Source: DASUFE01 sp036274675 (lineage in GTDB: Bacteria > Pseudomonadota > Gammaproteobacteria > HTCC5015). From it: 64,000 nucleotides of DNA. This document shows positions 36,573-44,715 of this stretch, piece after piece. The stretch's first letter is position 1; each line of letters opens with the position of its first letter. The position numbers and the translations under genes are program-made. The notes under the pieces are model-generated. The model made no database searches. It was given only the letters and a program-made list of their open reading frames with translations, and had not been told where the DNA came from. The stretch lies in NCBI GenBank assembly GCA_036274675.1, contig DASUFE010000016.1, positions 16,307 through 80,306 of the forward strand, read 5' to 3'.

Positions 36573-37268
36573 TCAACCTTGCAGCGTTGGAAAAAGCCGC
36601 CGGATAGTGCGCGCGCAATCACCCGGCCTCGAAGGCAATATAAGATGCGGACCCTCGATTTTAAATAACTTAAGATCGCTGAAATGCGCGCCGAACTGGC
36701 GGAACTTTGCAGCGGCGATCAGGCTGTCCTGTGTGGACTGTATATACAACGCCGGCACATCAGTGCGGCCCTGCTGCGGACGCAGACGCCGGATGGCGCG
36801 GATGCGGGCCTTGATGATGTCCGCGGGCACGCCGCCGACCACTTGCTGAACCCAGTCCATCGTTCTATCCGAAGCCAATGACCCGGCCAGCAGCCAGCGC
36901 AGGATCATGCGGCCGAGCCGCGTCGGCACCGTCTTTTTCAGCGGCAGCATCAGCCCGAGCGTTGTCGCCCACCAGGCTGGAGGAGATAAAAACGTCGCCA
37001 CGAATACCACGCCCTTCAATCGCGGCAGGCCCCGTAAAGCGAGATTGGCGCCGATCGGCCCGCCGAAGGATTCGGCCAGCAGTACATAATCGCGATTCAC
37101 GGGGAGCTGCTGCGCCACGTATTCGGTGAGAGCCGCGTAATCCTGCGGCCCGGCCTGTGGCAGCGAAATGACCTCCGCCCGGTCACGCCCGTAAATATCC
37201 AGAAAAGGTTTGAAAAACTCGCCCGTGCCGTCGAGGCCGGGTATCAGAACCAGCGTCATAAAATCCAT
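36573..37268 (-). CDS. Alpha/beta hydrolase
   Basis: 231 residues. VLIPGLDGTGEFFKPFLDIYG gives the oxyanion strand turn. The nucleophile elbow is LLAESFGGPIGANLAL, AxSxG rather than the usual GxSxG. The acid is probably the Asp in YIQSTQDSLI and the His is in KIEGPHLILPSRP. It lacks a signal peptide. Substrate is unknown; esterase or lipase activity is possible. The gene stands alone, with ATGs at 37268 and three codons later both possible starts. Confidence in the fold is high and in function low. Confidence 0.85.
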   Translation of the reverse strand: MDFMTLVLIPGLDGTGEFFKPFLDIYGRDRAEVISLPQAGPQDYAALTEYVAQQLPVNRDYVLLAESFGGPIGANLALRGLPRLKGVVFVATFLSPPAWWATTLGLMLPLKKTVPTRLGRMILRWLLAGSLASDRTMDWVQQVVGGVPADIIKARIRAIRRLRPQQGRTDVPALYIQSTQDSLIAAAKFRQFGAHFSDLKLFKIEGPHLILPSRPGDCARTIRRLFPTLQG

Positions 37269-37433
37269 GCTCTGTCATGAAGCCCGCATAGAATACCATT
37301 TCCCCGGTCTCGCTATGTAGTTATGACTGCCTGGCAGGATCCCTGGCCTCCGCACCAGTAATTTCTCTCTTCGGAAACTGCTGAACGATACAGGCAGGAT
37401 CAGTATCGCGGGCCTGAACCACACTGCTTGAAC

Positions 37434-37847
37434 TCAGTGCACCGACTGCCTGTGAAAGGCTTGCGAAGCCGAGTCCCATTTAATGATGAAATTGTCCGAA
37501 GCAGACTTCCCCTTGTTGCGCATGTACGTCAGGGTCACATGATCTGCCGCCAGTTCCGCTATCTTATAGCCATAGAAACCCGGATCATATATTTCTTTTT
37601 CCAGCTCGCCCCGGCTGTAGAAAATGGCATTATCGATTCTGTACAAAACCTCTTCCTGCTTGGCCGCCGCCTTCACAATTTTCAACGAGTCGAATATTTC
37701 GCGGGAGATGTATCTGACCTGCAACTGCCCGAGCAATGTCCCACTCTTACTCTTGAATTCATGTATTGTCATGAACCCATCATCCTGCGCACCCGCGATG
37801 GGTATGCCCGAAAGCAATAATGCAACAGCCATAATATAGCGTTTCAT
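37434..37847 (-). CDS. Small secreted protein, unknown function
   Basis: 137 residues from the ATG at 37847 (MKRYIMAVALLLSGIPIAGAQ), which is a clear Sec signal peptide cleaved after about residue 20. The mature protein is beta-rich and charged (TIHEFKSKSGTLLGQLQVRYISREIFDS, IYDPGFYGYKIAEL, DHVTLTYMRNKGK). I recognise no family. It lies just downstream of a frameshifted gene on the same strand. It is likely periplasmic. Confidence 0.65.
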   Translation of the reverse strand: MKRYIMAVALLLSGIPIAGAQDDGFMTIHEFKSKSGTLLGQLQVRYISREIFDSLKIVKAAAKQEEVLYRIDNAIFYSRGELEKEIYDPGFYGYKIAELAADHVTLTYMRNKGKSASDNFIIKWDSASQAFHRQSVH

Positions 37848-37957
37848 ATTAAATTCCCTCAACTAACCCGAGCCATTAAGGGGTTAGTATGAAAACGATT
37901 GAGTGAGTTCACTGAGAATCGATGGGCGGGAAGACCCCTCACGGCAGCGAATAGCCC

Positions 37958-38584
37958 TCAATGATTCTTGATCATCGTGCTTCTAATTTCATTTATCAGC
38001 CTGGCTGAGGTTTCGGGCACGAATTCCATGGAATCATCCGGCCGGACACCATCCTTTGCCCGTTTCATGCACCCAATACTGGCCATCCGTGTTGCATAGA
38101 CCAAGTGTATAAACCGTGGAAACCATATTGTCCGCCATATATGCTTTCCGCTTTATGCCGGTCATTTTCCCTTGCAGGTCGGGACAGAGAATCGGATACG
38201 CATTGAAATACTTGAGAGACGATCCATAATATTCGCCGGTATTAAAATAGTCGCCGTATAACTCGAAATAGGTGGTGAGGAATGATGTTTATATTCCGCC
38301 TCCAGAAACAACAATTCCGACTCGACCGCCAGCAGGTATAACGTGGTCTTCTTCCAGGGACATGGAACCCCGTCACCGGACATCGGCGGCTGCAACCATT
38401 CATTGAATGATTCGTCCGCAGAAATGCGCTCCTGGATATTTTTAATCGGTTTCATATAAACCCGGCTGCCATCGTACGGCCATCGCAGGTACTCAAGGCC
38501 GCGCCCGGGATAAAACTCCCTGCTATCGGCCCTGCCATTGAAAAGATATCTGCTTTTATAAAAAGCCAAACGAGGTGAACTCAT
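37958..38584 (-). pseudogene. Gene of unknown function broken by two frameshifts
   Basis: The reading starts at an ATG at 38584 with a GGGGGA site upstream and runs well to about 38280 (...ELLFLEAEYKHH). It then continues in a second frame as TTYFELYGDYFNTGEYYG, SLKYFNAYPILCPDLQGK, YMADNMVSTVYTLGLC and NTDGQYWVHETGK. After an apparent extra A near 38055 it goes on in the third frame as DGVRPDDSMEFVPETSARL, NEIRSTMIKNH and a stop at 37958. All three parts have protein-like composition with aromatic-rich, Tyr/Gly-rich text. The restored protein is about 208 residues. Family is unknown. Two sequencing errors are the alternative explanation. Confidence 0.7.
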
Positions 38585-38694
38585 TATTAGATATCCCCCG
38601 TACTTTGTAGGATCCGGGGTCTCAGAGTTGTGATACTGGAGTGCTAATAGCCCTATTTACAGAAACGCCCCTTTATCCAGCAGACGAATAATTA

Positions 38695-38810
38695 ATTTTC
38701 TTTGTGCCTTTGTGCCTTGTGAGAGAATTTCTTTTCTTATATTTCCTGTTTTTACGCACGTTCTCCGAACATGCCTCTGCGTCTCTGCGTCCCTGCGAGA
38801 GGTCTTTTAT
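38695..38810. repeat. Two direct copies of the ctctgcg/cgag repeat
   Basis: tttgtgcctttgtgccttgt then gagagaattt (38701-38730) and ctctgcgtctctgcgtccct then gcgagagg (38775-38802) are two tandem variants of the dispersed repeat seen at 20761, 21011, 30549 and 40898. They lie between the broken gene and the CBM3 gene terminator. Confidence 0.65.
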
Positions 38811-38850
38811 AAAAATAAAAAAGCCCGACCTATTGCGATAGGCCGGGCTT
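38811..38850 (-). terminator. Rho-independent terminator of the CBM3 gene
   Basis: On the minus strand AAGCCCGGCCTAT pairs with ATAGGTCGGGCTT (38838-38850 with 38821-38833, one mismatch) around TGCG or CGCA, followed by TTTTTTATTTTT. It begins 26 bases after the CBM3 stop. Confidence 0.9.
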
Positions 38851-38875
38851 CCTTACCCATATTGCTCCGGGGGAA

Positions 38876-39481
38876 TTACAGCGGTTCCTCACCCCACATC
38901 CGGACGCCATTTATATAAGCGTCAGCCCTGTTCCAGATCGTAAAGTCGTCGTAAGCCGCATAGCTGAAATCGTTTGCTTGCGGCATCGGACTCCAGTCGA
39001 ATTTGTTGATGCGCGCATGCACCTGGACGGTTTCACCGGGCTGCAGCAGGGGTGCGCCGTTCCTGAAACCGAGCACCAGCACATGGCTCTGCTTGCCGAC
39101 CGATACCGGTTCAAAGAACCCGTACAGCAGCGGGCTGATATCCTCACCGGAGGGAATCATGCCCGCCCAGTCCCCGAAACCGGCAAGCGAAGTGGTCTCC
39201 GGCTGGCAGTCGCAGTTGAACCAGTAACGCAGCGTCAGCGTGCTGAGATCCACCGCCGTGTTTCCCATGTTCAAGACCCTGAATTGCGGATGCGGGGAGT
39301 TGGTCGGCTCGCTCGAGGATTTCAACTGAACCTTGATGCTGTAGCTGGTTCCCGCAGCCAGATTGGCCTCAGTCCCTGAGGTTGTCCAGCCTTGCGGGGT
39401 TTGAGCATTGACATCGGTAGCAGCCAGGCATCCCCACAGGGCGAGCGGCGCGATTATTGATTTCAAGTTTTTCCTTAACAT
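38876..39481 (-). CDS. Secreted CBM3-type cellulose-binding domain protein
   Basis: 201 residues. The signal peptide (LKSIIAPLALWGCLAATDVNA) is cleaved around residue 26. Nearly all the rest is one carbohydrate-binding module of family 3: PHPQFRVLNMGNTAVDLSTLTLRYWF, SHVLVLGFRNGAPLLQPGETVQV, then NDFSYAAYDDFTIWNRADAYINGVRMWGEEP at the end, with the characteristic WGxEP ending. No enzyme is attached. Such free-standing modules bind cellulose or chitin, and can also act as adhesins. Together with the FN3 protein at 1-750 it suggests a surface-polymer lifestyle. It has its own terminator and a palindrome upstream. Confidence 0.9.
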   Translation of the reverse strand: MLRKNLKSIIAPLALWGCLAATDVNAQTPQGWTTSGTEANLAAGTSYSIKVQLKSSSEPTNSPHPQFRVLNMGNTAVDLSTLTLRYWFNCDCQPETTSLAGFGDWAGMIPSGEDISPLLYGFFEPVSVGKQSHVLVLGFRNGAPLLQPGETVQVHARINKFDWSPMPQANDFSYAAYDDFTIWNRADAYINGVRMWGEEPL

Positions 39482-39683
39482 GTGACATCTCCTTCGTTGG
39501 TAGTATTAACGGCGTCCGTTTTACCGGTCGCCGGGCTTACCCCTCCTTTCTGTCCGCCTTGTCGCGCACGCAGCATCCCGGGCCCGCGCTTTCGCGGAGT
39601 GCGGGGAAAATCAGGACGAGCGCAGGCTTACACGGCAAACATGTGCCGCGCGAATTTAAGCGCGTGGAATCTTTAAAGCAGCA

Positions 39684-39707
39684 CTAAGGTGCGATGTGTG
39701 TTTTCAT
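39684..39707 (-). CDS. Possible 7-residue leader peptide upstream of the CBM3 gene
   Basis: On the minus strand an AGGAGG ribosome site (39714-39719) sits 6 bases before ATG at 39707, starting MKTHIAP and a TAG. The spacing is ideal, and two GC-rich hairpins follow (around ccacgcgc..gcgcgg and ccccgcac..gcgcggg) before the CBM3 start. This could be a leader peptide or simply chance. Low confidence. Confidence 0.25.
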   Translation of the reverse strand: MKTHIAP

Positions 39708-39783
39708 TTCAGGCCTCCTGCTGTTTCGACATCCTTCCAGAAACAAAGCCCCTCGAAAAACAGTTAAAGAATTGCAGCGGACA

Positions 39784-39801
39784 TTAACAACGTATTGTTA
39801 A
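39784..39801. promoter_or_regulatory. Perfect palindrome TTAACAA-N4-TTGTTAA, operator candidate
   Basis: The 18 bases ttaacaacgtattgttaa have perfect 7-base arms. They lie about 300 bases upstream of the CBM3 gene, and one arm coincides with a possible -35 (TTGTTA) whose -10 (TTAACT) is weak. Site size and symmetry fit a dimeric regulator. No regulator gene is next to it. Confidence 0.45.
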
Positions 39802-40502
39802 AATTTTTGAAAGATATATGCAATAAAGATGCCGCGCATGCTATGCACAAAACTTTCGAATTGCCATGGAGAATGGAGCTGATTTTGGAAGCTATTTCCG
39901 CTAGAAATGTAAGATACGGCGGAAGTCGAACCACCTACTTCGATACATTTTTGTGCCGGGCACCAAAATCGCCCATTCTTCAGAGGGCATCGCGCAGTAT
40001 TTACAAAATGTTCAAGCTTCCGAATAAAAATTCCATGCTTCATCGCTGCTGTCTCTCCATCGAAAGCACTACTCTTCGCGCTCTTAAAGCGCTGAGATGA
40101 CGCTCATCATAAGCGGCCTCCTGCTACTGCTATACGCAAGTCAATCCATGAACGATGCAAAAAGAGCGAGAGAACAATCAACAACGATGCAGAGAATGGA
40201 ACCCGATGGATTGCGCAGCTCATTTCATTTATCGCGACTGCATCAAAACAGTCCTGAGATTATCACCTACACGTATCGTGTGAGCTTGCGCAACTCAGAC
40301 AGGCGTTGTAGATGCTACATTCAACGCGCATTAAACGGAAATCGAATTTTATGAACGCAAATCGAATTCGCATCTAGCGAATTTATTGTCGAACTTGAAT
40401 TAATGATTCAATCGGCGTAAAAAAATCGTAACCGTGATGCGCGTGACACTTCTGATATTTCAACGGTTGAAAATGGCGGGAAAGGCGATCGGGGAATCAG
40501 AA
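39802..40502. other. AT-rich gene-free stretch
   Basis: About 700 bases, visibly poorer in G+C than the flanks. Short open frames exist (for example 39795-40100 and 40097-40354 on the plus strand), but they lack ribosome sites and known motifs and have unusual composition. Probably decayed or foreign DNA. No repeat or RNA gene was recognised. Confidence 0.5.
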
Positions 40503-40715
40503 TCAATAATGGGGCGGCTTTTCATGAAGAGGATTGATGTTGGAGATACCTTCACTGACATCCTGAAACTTCACAGCCAGCGTCTTCAGGCTGCTTTCAA
40601 CCCGATCCAGCTTGCGCTGCTGCTCTGCGACGATATCGTTCAACTGCTGGATCGCGTCCTCCTGATAGGCCACTTTCGTTTCCAGCTCAATGATCCGTTC
40701 TTCGGAAGTTTTCAT
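40503..40715 (-). CDS. slyX: SlyX family protein
   Basis: 70 residues from the ATG at 40715 (MKTSEERIIELETKVAYQED), which has an AGGGGGT site upstream. It is a single coiled coil (IIELETKVAYQEDAIQQLND and VAEQQRKLDRVESSL) ending NINPLHEKPPHY, the conserved C-terminal PPHY of SlyX. E. coli SlyX is a small protein of unknown role found near slyD. Here it is alone, downstream of metZ with a repeat between. Confidence 0.9.
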   Translation of the reverse strand: MKTSEERIIELETKVAYQEDAIQQLNDIVAEQQRKLDRVESSLKTLAVKFQDVSEGISNINPLHEKPPHY

Positions 40716-40897
40716 ACCGTCTGACCCCCTATTCCAGTTTGCCTTGCACGCAATAACATAGACTCGCCCTGTTTGGCTCGTGTTCCTGGTGAACAACCCG
40801 GAAAATGCGGCTGGACACCACTTCGCTCAATCCCGGCTGCCATTGTTGGGGTTCGCTATGCTCACCCCAACCTCCGCCTGTACCCGGCGGGCTGTAT

Positions 40898-40946
40898 TAT
40901 TAATTTCTTTCACCCCGTGATCTCTGCGAGCTCCGCGAGAGAACGT
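40898..40946. repeat. Copy of the ctctgcgagctccgcgag repeat
   Basis: The string ctctgcgagctccgcgag (40921-40938) is identical to that at 21035-21052. It lies directly beyond the metZ stop in a 230-base gap with no gene. Confidence 0.65.
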
Positions 40947-40947
40947 C

Positions 40948-42138
40948 TTATATTTTCTTCAGGCTTTGCTCGAGGTCGGCCCGGAGGTCGTCCACATGCT
41001 CCAGGCCCACGGCGATGCGCAGCAGACTCGGGGTGATGCCGGCGGCGATCTTCTCGTCGTCCGTCAGCTTCGCATGCGTGGTGGTCGCCGGATGCGTGAT
41101 GGTGCTCTTGGTATCACCGAGGTTGGCGGTGATCGACAGGAGCTCGGTACCGTCAATCGTTTTCCAGGCTTCCTTCTGTTCGCCTTTGACTGCAAAGGCC
41201 ACGATGCCTCCGAATTCGCTCTGCTGCTTCCTGGCCAAAGTATGTTGCGGATGCGATTTGAGGCCAGGATAAAATACACGCTGCACCTTGGGATGGCTTT
41301 CCAGCCATTCCGCCAGCGCCAAGGCATTCCGGCTGTGCGCCTGCATACGCAAGCTCAGGGTTTCGAGGCCCTTCAGGAATACCCAGGCGTTGAAGGGACT
41401 CATGCAGGGGCCGGCGGTGCGCAGAAACGTAAAGATATCCTCGCCGACCGTCTTCTGGCTGCCGATGACGGCGCCGCCAATGGCACGGCCCTGCCCGTCC
41501 AGGTACTTGGTGGCGGAATGGATCACGATATCCGCGCCGAGATCCAGCGGCCGCTGCAGGGCCGGGGTGCAGAAACAGTTGTCGACCACCAGCAGGCAGT
41601 TGTGCGCATGCGCCAGCTTCGCCAGCGCCGCGATATCCGCGATTTCAGTCAGCGGATTGGAGGGCGTTTCAAGGTATAGAACCTTCGTATTCTTCTTGAT
41701 CGCCGCTTCCCAGGCTTTCAGATCCGTTTGCGGTACGAAGGAATACTCGATGCCGCAGCGGCTCAGGTATTTCTTGATCAGCTGCGTAGTGGCGCCGAAG
41801 ATCGCCTTGGAAGACAGCAGATGATCGCCCTGCTGTAACAGGGACATGAAGGTTGCCAGGATCGCCGACATGCCGGAGGACGTGGCGACGCAGGCCTCGC
41901 CGCCTTCCAGTATGGCAAGCCGATCCTGGAAAGCCGTCACTGTGGGATTGGTGAAGCGTGAATAAATATACCCCGGCTCCGCGCCGCTGAAACGCGCCGC
42001 CGCCTGCGCGGCCGACTCGAAGGTGTAGCTGGAGGTGGTGAAAATGGGTTCGCTGTTCTCGGCAAAGGCCGTGGGCAGGTGCCCCGCGCGCACCGCTTCG
42101 GTTTCGAAACGCCAGGAGATTTTTTTGGAGTGACTCAT
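40948..42138 (-). CDS. metZ: O-succinylhomoserine sulfhydrylase
   Basis: 396 residues from the ATG at 42138, placed by the AAGGTGGT site 5 bases upstream. This is a Cys/Met-metabolism PLP enzyme; the PLP lysine is in HSATKYLDGQGRAIGG. The SSYTFESAAQAAARFSGAEPGYIYSRFTNPTVTAFQDRLA text is typical of MetZ. It makes homocysteine directly from O-succinylhomoserine and sulfide, without cystathionine. In Pseudomonas metZ follows purF; here about 6.8 kb of other genes lie between. It has a hairpin-rich leader. Confidence 0.95.
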   Translation of the reverse strand: MSHSKKISWRFETEAVRAGHLPTAFAENSEPIFTTSSYTFESAAQAAARFSGAEPGYIYSRFTNPTVTAFQDRLAILEGGEACVATSSGMSAILATFMSLLQQGDHLLSSKAIFGATTQLIKKYLSRCGIEYSFVPQTDLKAWEAAIKKNTKVLYLETPSNPLTEIADIAALAKLAHAHNCLLVVDNCFCTPALQRPLDLGADIVIHSATKYLDGQGRAIGGAVIGSQKTVGEDIFTFLRTAGPCMSPFNAWVFLKGLETLSLRMQAHSRNALALAEWLESHPKVQRVFYPGLKSHPQHTLARKQQSEFGGIVAFAVKGEQKEAWKTIDGTELLSITANLGDTKSTITHPATTTHAKLTDDEKIAAGITPSLLRIAVGLEHVDDLRADLEQSLKKI

Positions 42139-42158
42139 GATTACCACCTTCAAAAGTG

Positions 42159-42283
42159 GCGGGCATAAAAAAACCCGCGTTAACGTTCATCGCTAAAGCA
42201 GGTCGGGCCGCTTTAGCAGTATTTATTAAGCGCCCGCAAGCTGAAAATCAAATCGGCGCTGAAAGTCGGCGTAGGATACGCCG
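42159..42283 (-). promoter_or_regulatory. Structured metZ leader with three hairpins
   Basis: On the minus strand, in order: GGCGTA/TACGCC (42268-42273, 42277-42282), GCTAAAGC/GCTTTAGC (42192-42199, 42210-42217, perfect 8 bp) and GCGGG/CCCGC with a T-rich loop (42159-42163, 42174-42178), the last some 11 bases from the ribosome site. An upstream GCGGGC near 42232 could pair with the same GCCCGC. This could be an attenuator or riboswitch-like leader. I could not match it to the SAM riboswitch classes I know. Confidence 0.4.
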
Positions 42284-42325
42284 GCAAAGAAATAACGTCA
42301 ACCCGCATATGCCCGGATTTAAATC

Positions 42326-43522
42326 TTAAGATTCCCTGAGCGCGACAACGATCGGCACCCTCACCGCTCTGATCGCCGGGAACAGCCCGCCCAGGACGCC
42401 GATCAGGACCACTGCGTAAATCCCGAGCACCAGCAATTCGGGCGTCACCGCGAAGGCGAACACCACCTGACTGAAGCTGGCGCCGTTCATGGTGGAGACG
42501 GTGTAGCCGTTGAATACGAAGTACACGACCACGGAGCCGATCAGCCCCCCCACGAAAGCCAGCAGCAGGGATTCGACCAAAGTCGAACAAATGACCGACG
42601 AGCTGCCGAAACCGAGCGCACGCAAGGTTGCTATCTCGCGCGTGCGGGCCGACACCGAGGCATACATCGTATTGAGCGCGCCGAATACGGCGCCGAAAGC
42701 CATCAGGATAGCCAGCGGGTAACCGACCCACTTGATAAAAGCGGTCATGCCCTCGGACTGGGTGGCGTAATAATCCTTCTCCGACTGCAAGTCCACATTC
42801 AGACGCGGGTCGGAGGCGAGCGCTTTCTTGAAACTGTCCAGAGCGGCCGTACCATCCACCTTCACGCGCACCGACTGGAAGCTGCTGCCGCGGCGATAGG
42901 CCTGTTGCAGGATGGGAGCGTCGCACCACAGCTCGGACTCGGAGACACTGCCGCCGGCCTCGAAGGCGCCGACGATACGCCATTCGTTCTGGCCGATCTT
43001 GATGGCGTCGCCCACGTTCAGACCTGCGAACTTACTCTGGGCGGCGCGGCCGACGATCAGTTCATCCTGGCCTTCATGGAAGGCCCGTCCTTCCACGATA
43101 CGCAAATTGTCGCGAACCGTGTAGGAATGCGCCTGCACACCGCGCAGGGGCACATTGGCGGAGGAGTTCCCCCCCTCCCGCGTTGGTATATCGACGATCA
43201 CATAAAGCTCGGCCGCGGCCACCGGACGGCCCGCCTCGTCGTGACGCACACCGGGTGCATCGGCGATCAGTTGCGCCTGCTCGTTGGAAATACCGCTGTT
43301 AAGTTCGGAAGTCGCGCCATTGCGCATTACGATCATGGTGCTGTCTGAACCGGCCCCTACCAGAGTCTTTTCGAAACCGGCGGCCATCGACAGTACGCTG
43401 ATAAAGACGCCGACCACGCAGGCGGTGCCGAACACCGCAACCGCGGAAGCGCCAAGCCGGGCCGGGAGGCTGAGTATGGCAGCCCAACTGGCCGCTAGAA
43501 TCTGATTAAAGACACTGCCCAT
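42326..43522 (-). CDS. ABC exporter permease (FtsX/MacB-like)
   Basis: 398 residues. An N-terminal helix (ASAVAVFGTACVVGVFISVLSMAAGF), a ~220-residue periplasmic domain (MacB-PCD-like: RGVQAHSYTVRDNLRIVEGR) and three C-terminal helices (YPLAILMAFGAVFGALNTMYASVSARTREIATLRALGF, then LVGGLIGSV and VLIGVLGGLFPAIRA) give the FtsX topology. The STMIVMRNGATSELNSGI text is typical of DevC/MacB-type permeases. It is the last gene of HlyD-ATPase-permease-permease. The transported substrate is unknown. Confidence 0.88.
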   Translation of the reverse strand: MGSVFNQILAASWAAILSLPARLGASAVAVFGTACVVGVFISVLSMAAGFEKTLVGAGSDSTMIVMRNGATSELNSGISNEQAQLIADAPGVRHDEAGRPVAAAELYVIVDIPTREGGNSSANVPLRGVQAHSYTVRDNLRIVEGRAFHEGQDELIVGRAAQSKFAGLNVGDAIKIGQNEWRIVGAFEAGGSVSESELWCDAPILQQAYRRGSSFQSVRVKVDGTAALDSFKKALASDPRLNVDLQSEKDYYATQSEGMTAFIKWVGYPLAILMAFGAVFGALNTMYASVSARTREIATLRALGFGSSSVICSTLVESLLLAFVGGLIGSVVVYFVFNGYTVSTMNGASFSQVVFAFAVTPELLVLGIYAVVLIGVLGGLFPAIRAVRVPIVVALRES

Positions 43523-43560
43523 AATAATCTCCTTATACTGCCGCCGCTCAATGTCTGCGC

Positions 43561-44715
43561 CTAATGTCTGCTCAGGGCATTCGCGATACTGAGCCGCATC
43601 GCCTGCAGAGCGGGCATCAGCCCGGCCAGCAGGCCGAATAACACAGCGTAGCCGAGCCCCTGCGCGAACATGGCGGGCGTGAACGCGAGCCCCGGCAGAA
43701 AACCGCTGATCGCGGCGGCGATACCCTGCACGGCCACGGCCGATACGCCAAGGCCGATCAAGGCTCCCAGCAGCGCGATCAGCAGCGCTTCCGCCAGTAC
43801 CAGCGCCAGCATCGTAAAGTCGCCGAAACCGATGGTTTTCAGTACGGCGAGTTCGGGGATGCGCTCGCGCACCGACTGCGCCATGGTATTGCCCGACACC
43901 AGCAGCATGGTGAAGAATACAGCGGTCAGGATCAGCGAAACGATCAGGCCGATATCGCCGAACTGCTTGACGAAGGATTCGGCGAAGGCCTGTTCAGTGC
44001 TGGTACGGGTCTCCGCCGGAGAATTAGTGAACATATCGTCGATTTGCTTCGCCACTCCCGCCGCGCGCGCCGGATCGTCGATGGTGAACACGATCCAGCC
44101 GATTTCGCCCTTGCCCCAGTCTCTCGCCTCGTCGAAATAATCGTAACGGAACAGCATGTTTGAGGTGTCGACGCGCTTGTTTTCGGCGCTGAAGATCCCA
44201 TCGATCACGAATTCCCAGCGATAATCGCCGCCGTGCCTGTGGATCGTACTGATCAGAGGTATGCGGTCACCCACTTTCCAGCCGAAGCGTGCGGCCAGCT
44301 TTTCCCCAACAACCGCACCGATCCGATCCTGCCGCCAGGCCTTGAACTGCTCCTCCGGTAAAATCAGTTCGGAATAAACGTTGAACCACGCATCAGGATT
44401 CACCGCGAATTGCGCAAACTGGTTTTTCTTATCCTGATAATAGGCGCCGAACCAGTTGGCATGCGCGACGTCTTTCACACCTTCGATCTGGGCGATACGC
44501 GCCGCATAGCTTTCGGGCTGCGACAGGATCAGGGATATCTTATTGATGGTCACCAGTCGATTGGCGCCCACGATGTCGGCGCCGACGGTGAAAGCCAGCT
44601 TCAGGGAACCCAGCAGGCCGTACAGTATGAAGGCCACCAGGATGGACAGGATGGTAAGCGTGGTCCGGACCTTTTTGCGGCCCAGGTTCTTCCACACGAA
44701 ATAGAGATACTTCAT
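43561..44715 (-). CDS. ABC exporter permease (FtsX/MacB-like)
   Basis: 384 residues with the same topology as its neighbour: VRTTLTILSILVAFILYGLLGSL, a large periplasmic domain, then LILTAVFFTMLLVSGNTMAQSVRERIPELAVLKTIGF and two more helices. Its ATG shares one base with the ATPase stop (TGATG), so ATPase and permease are coupled. The paralogous permeases are probably a heterodimer. MacAB-type systems export antibiotics, toxins or lipids; nothing here decides which. Confidence 0.9.
   Translation of the reverse strand: MKYLYFVWKNLGRKKVRTTLTILSILVAFILYGLLGSLKLAFTVGADIVGANRLVTINKISLILSQPESYAARIAQIEGVKDVAHANWFGAYYQDKKNQFAQFAVNPDAWFNVYSELILPEEQFKAWRQDRIGAVVGEKLAARFGWKVGDRIPLISTIHRHGGDYRWEFVIDGIFSAENKRVDTSNMLFRYDYFDEARDWGKGEIGWIVFTIDDPARAAGVAKQIDDMFTNSPAETRTSTEQAFAESFVKQFGDIGLIVSLILTAVFFTMLLVSGNTMAQSVRERIPELAVLKTIGFGDFTMLALVLAEALLIALLGALIGLGVSAVAVQGIAAAISGFLPGLAFTPAMFAQGLGYAVLFGLLAGLMPALQAMRLSIANALSRH

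Noticed and set aside
39795..40354. Two short plus-strand open frames in the AT-rich stretch
   Set aside because: No ribosome site, no known motif, composition unlike neighbouring genes; kept only as an intergenic note.
42159..42283. SAM-II riboswitch before metZ
   Set aside because: The conserved pseudoknot sequence of SAM-II could not be lined up; only generic hairpins are seen.
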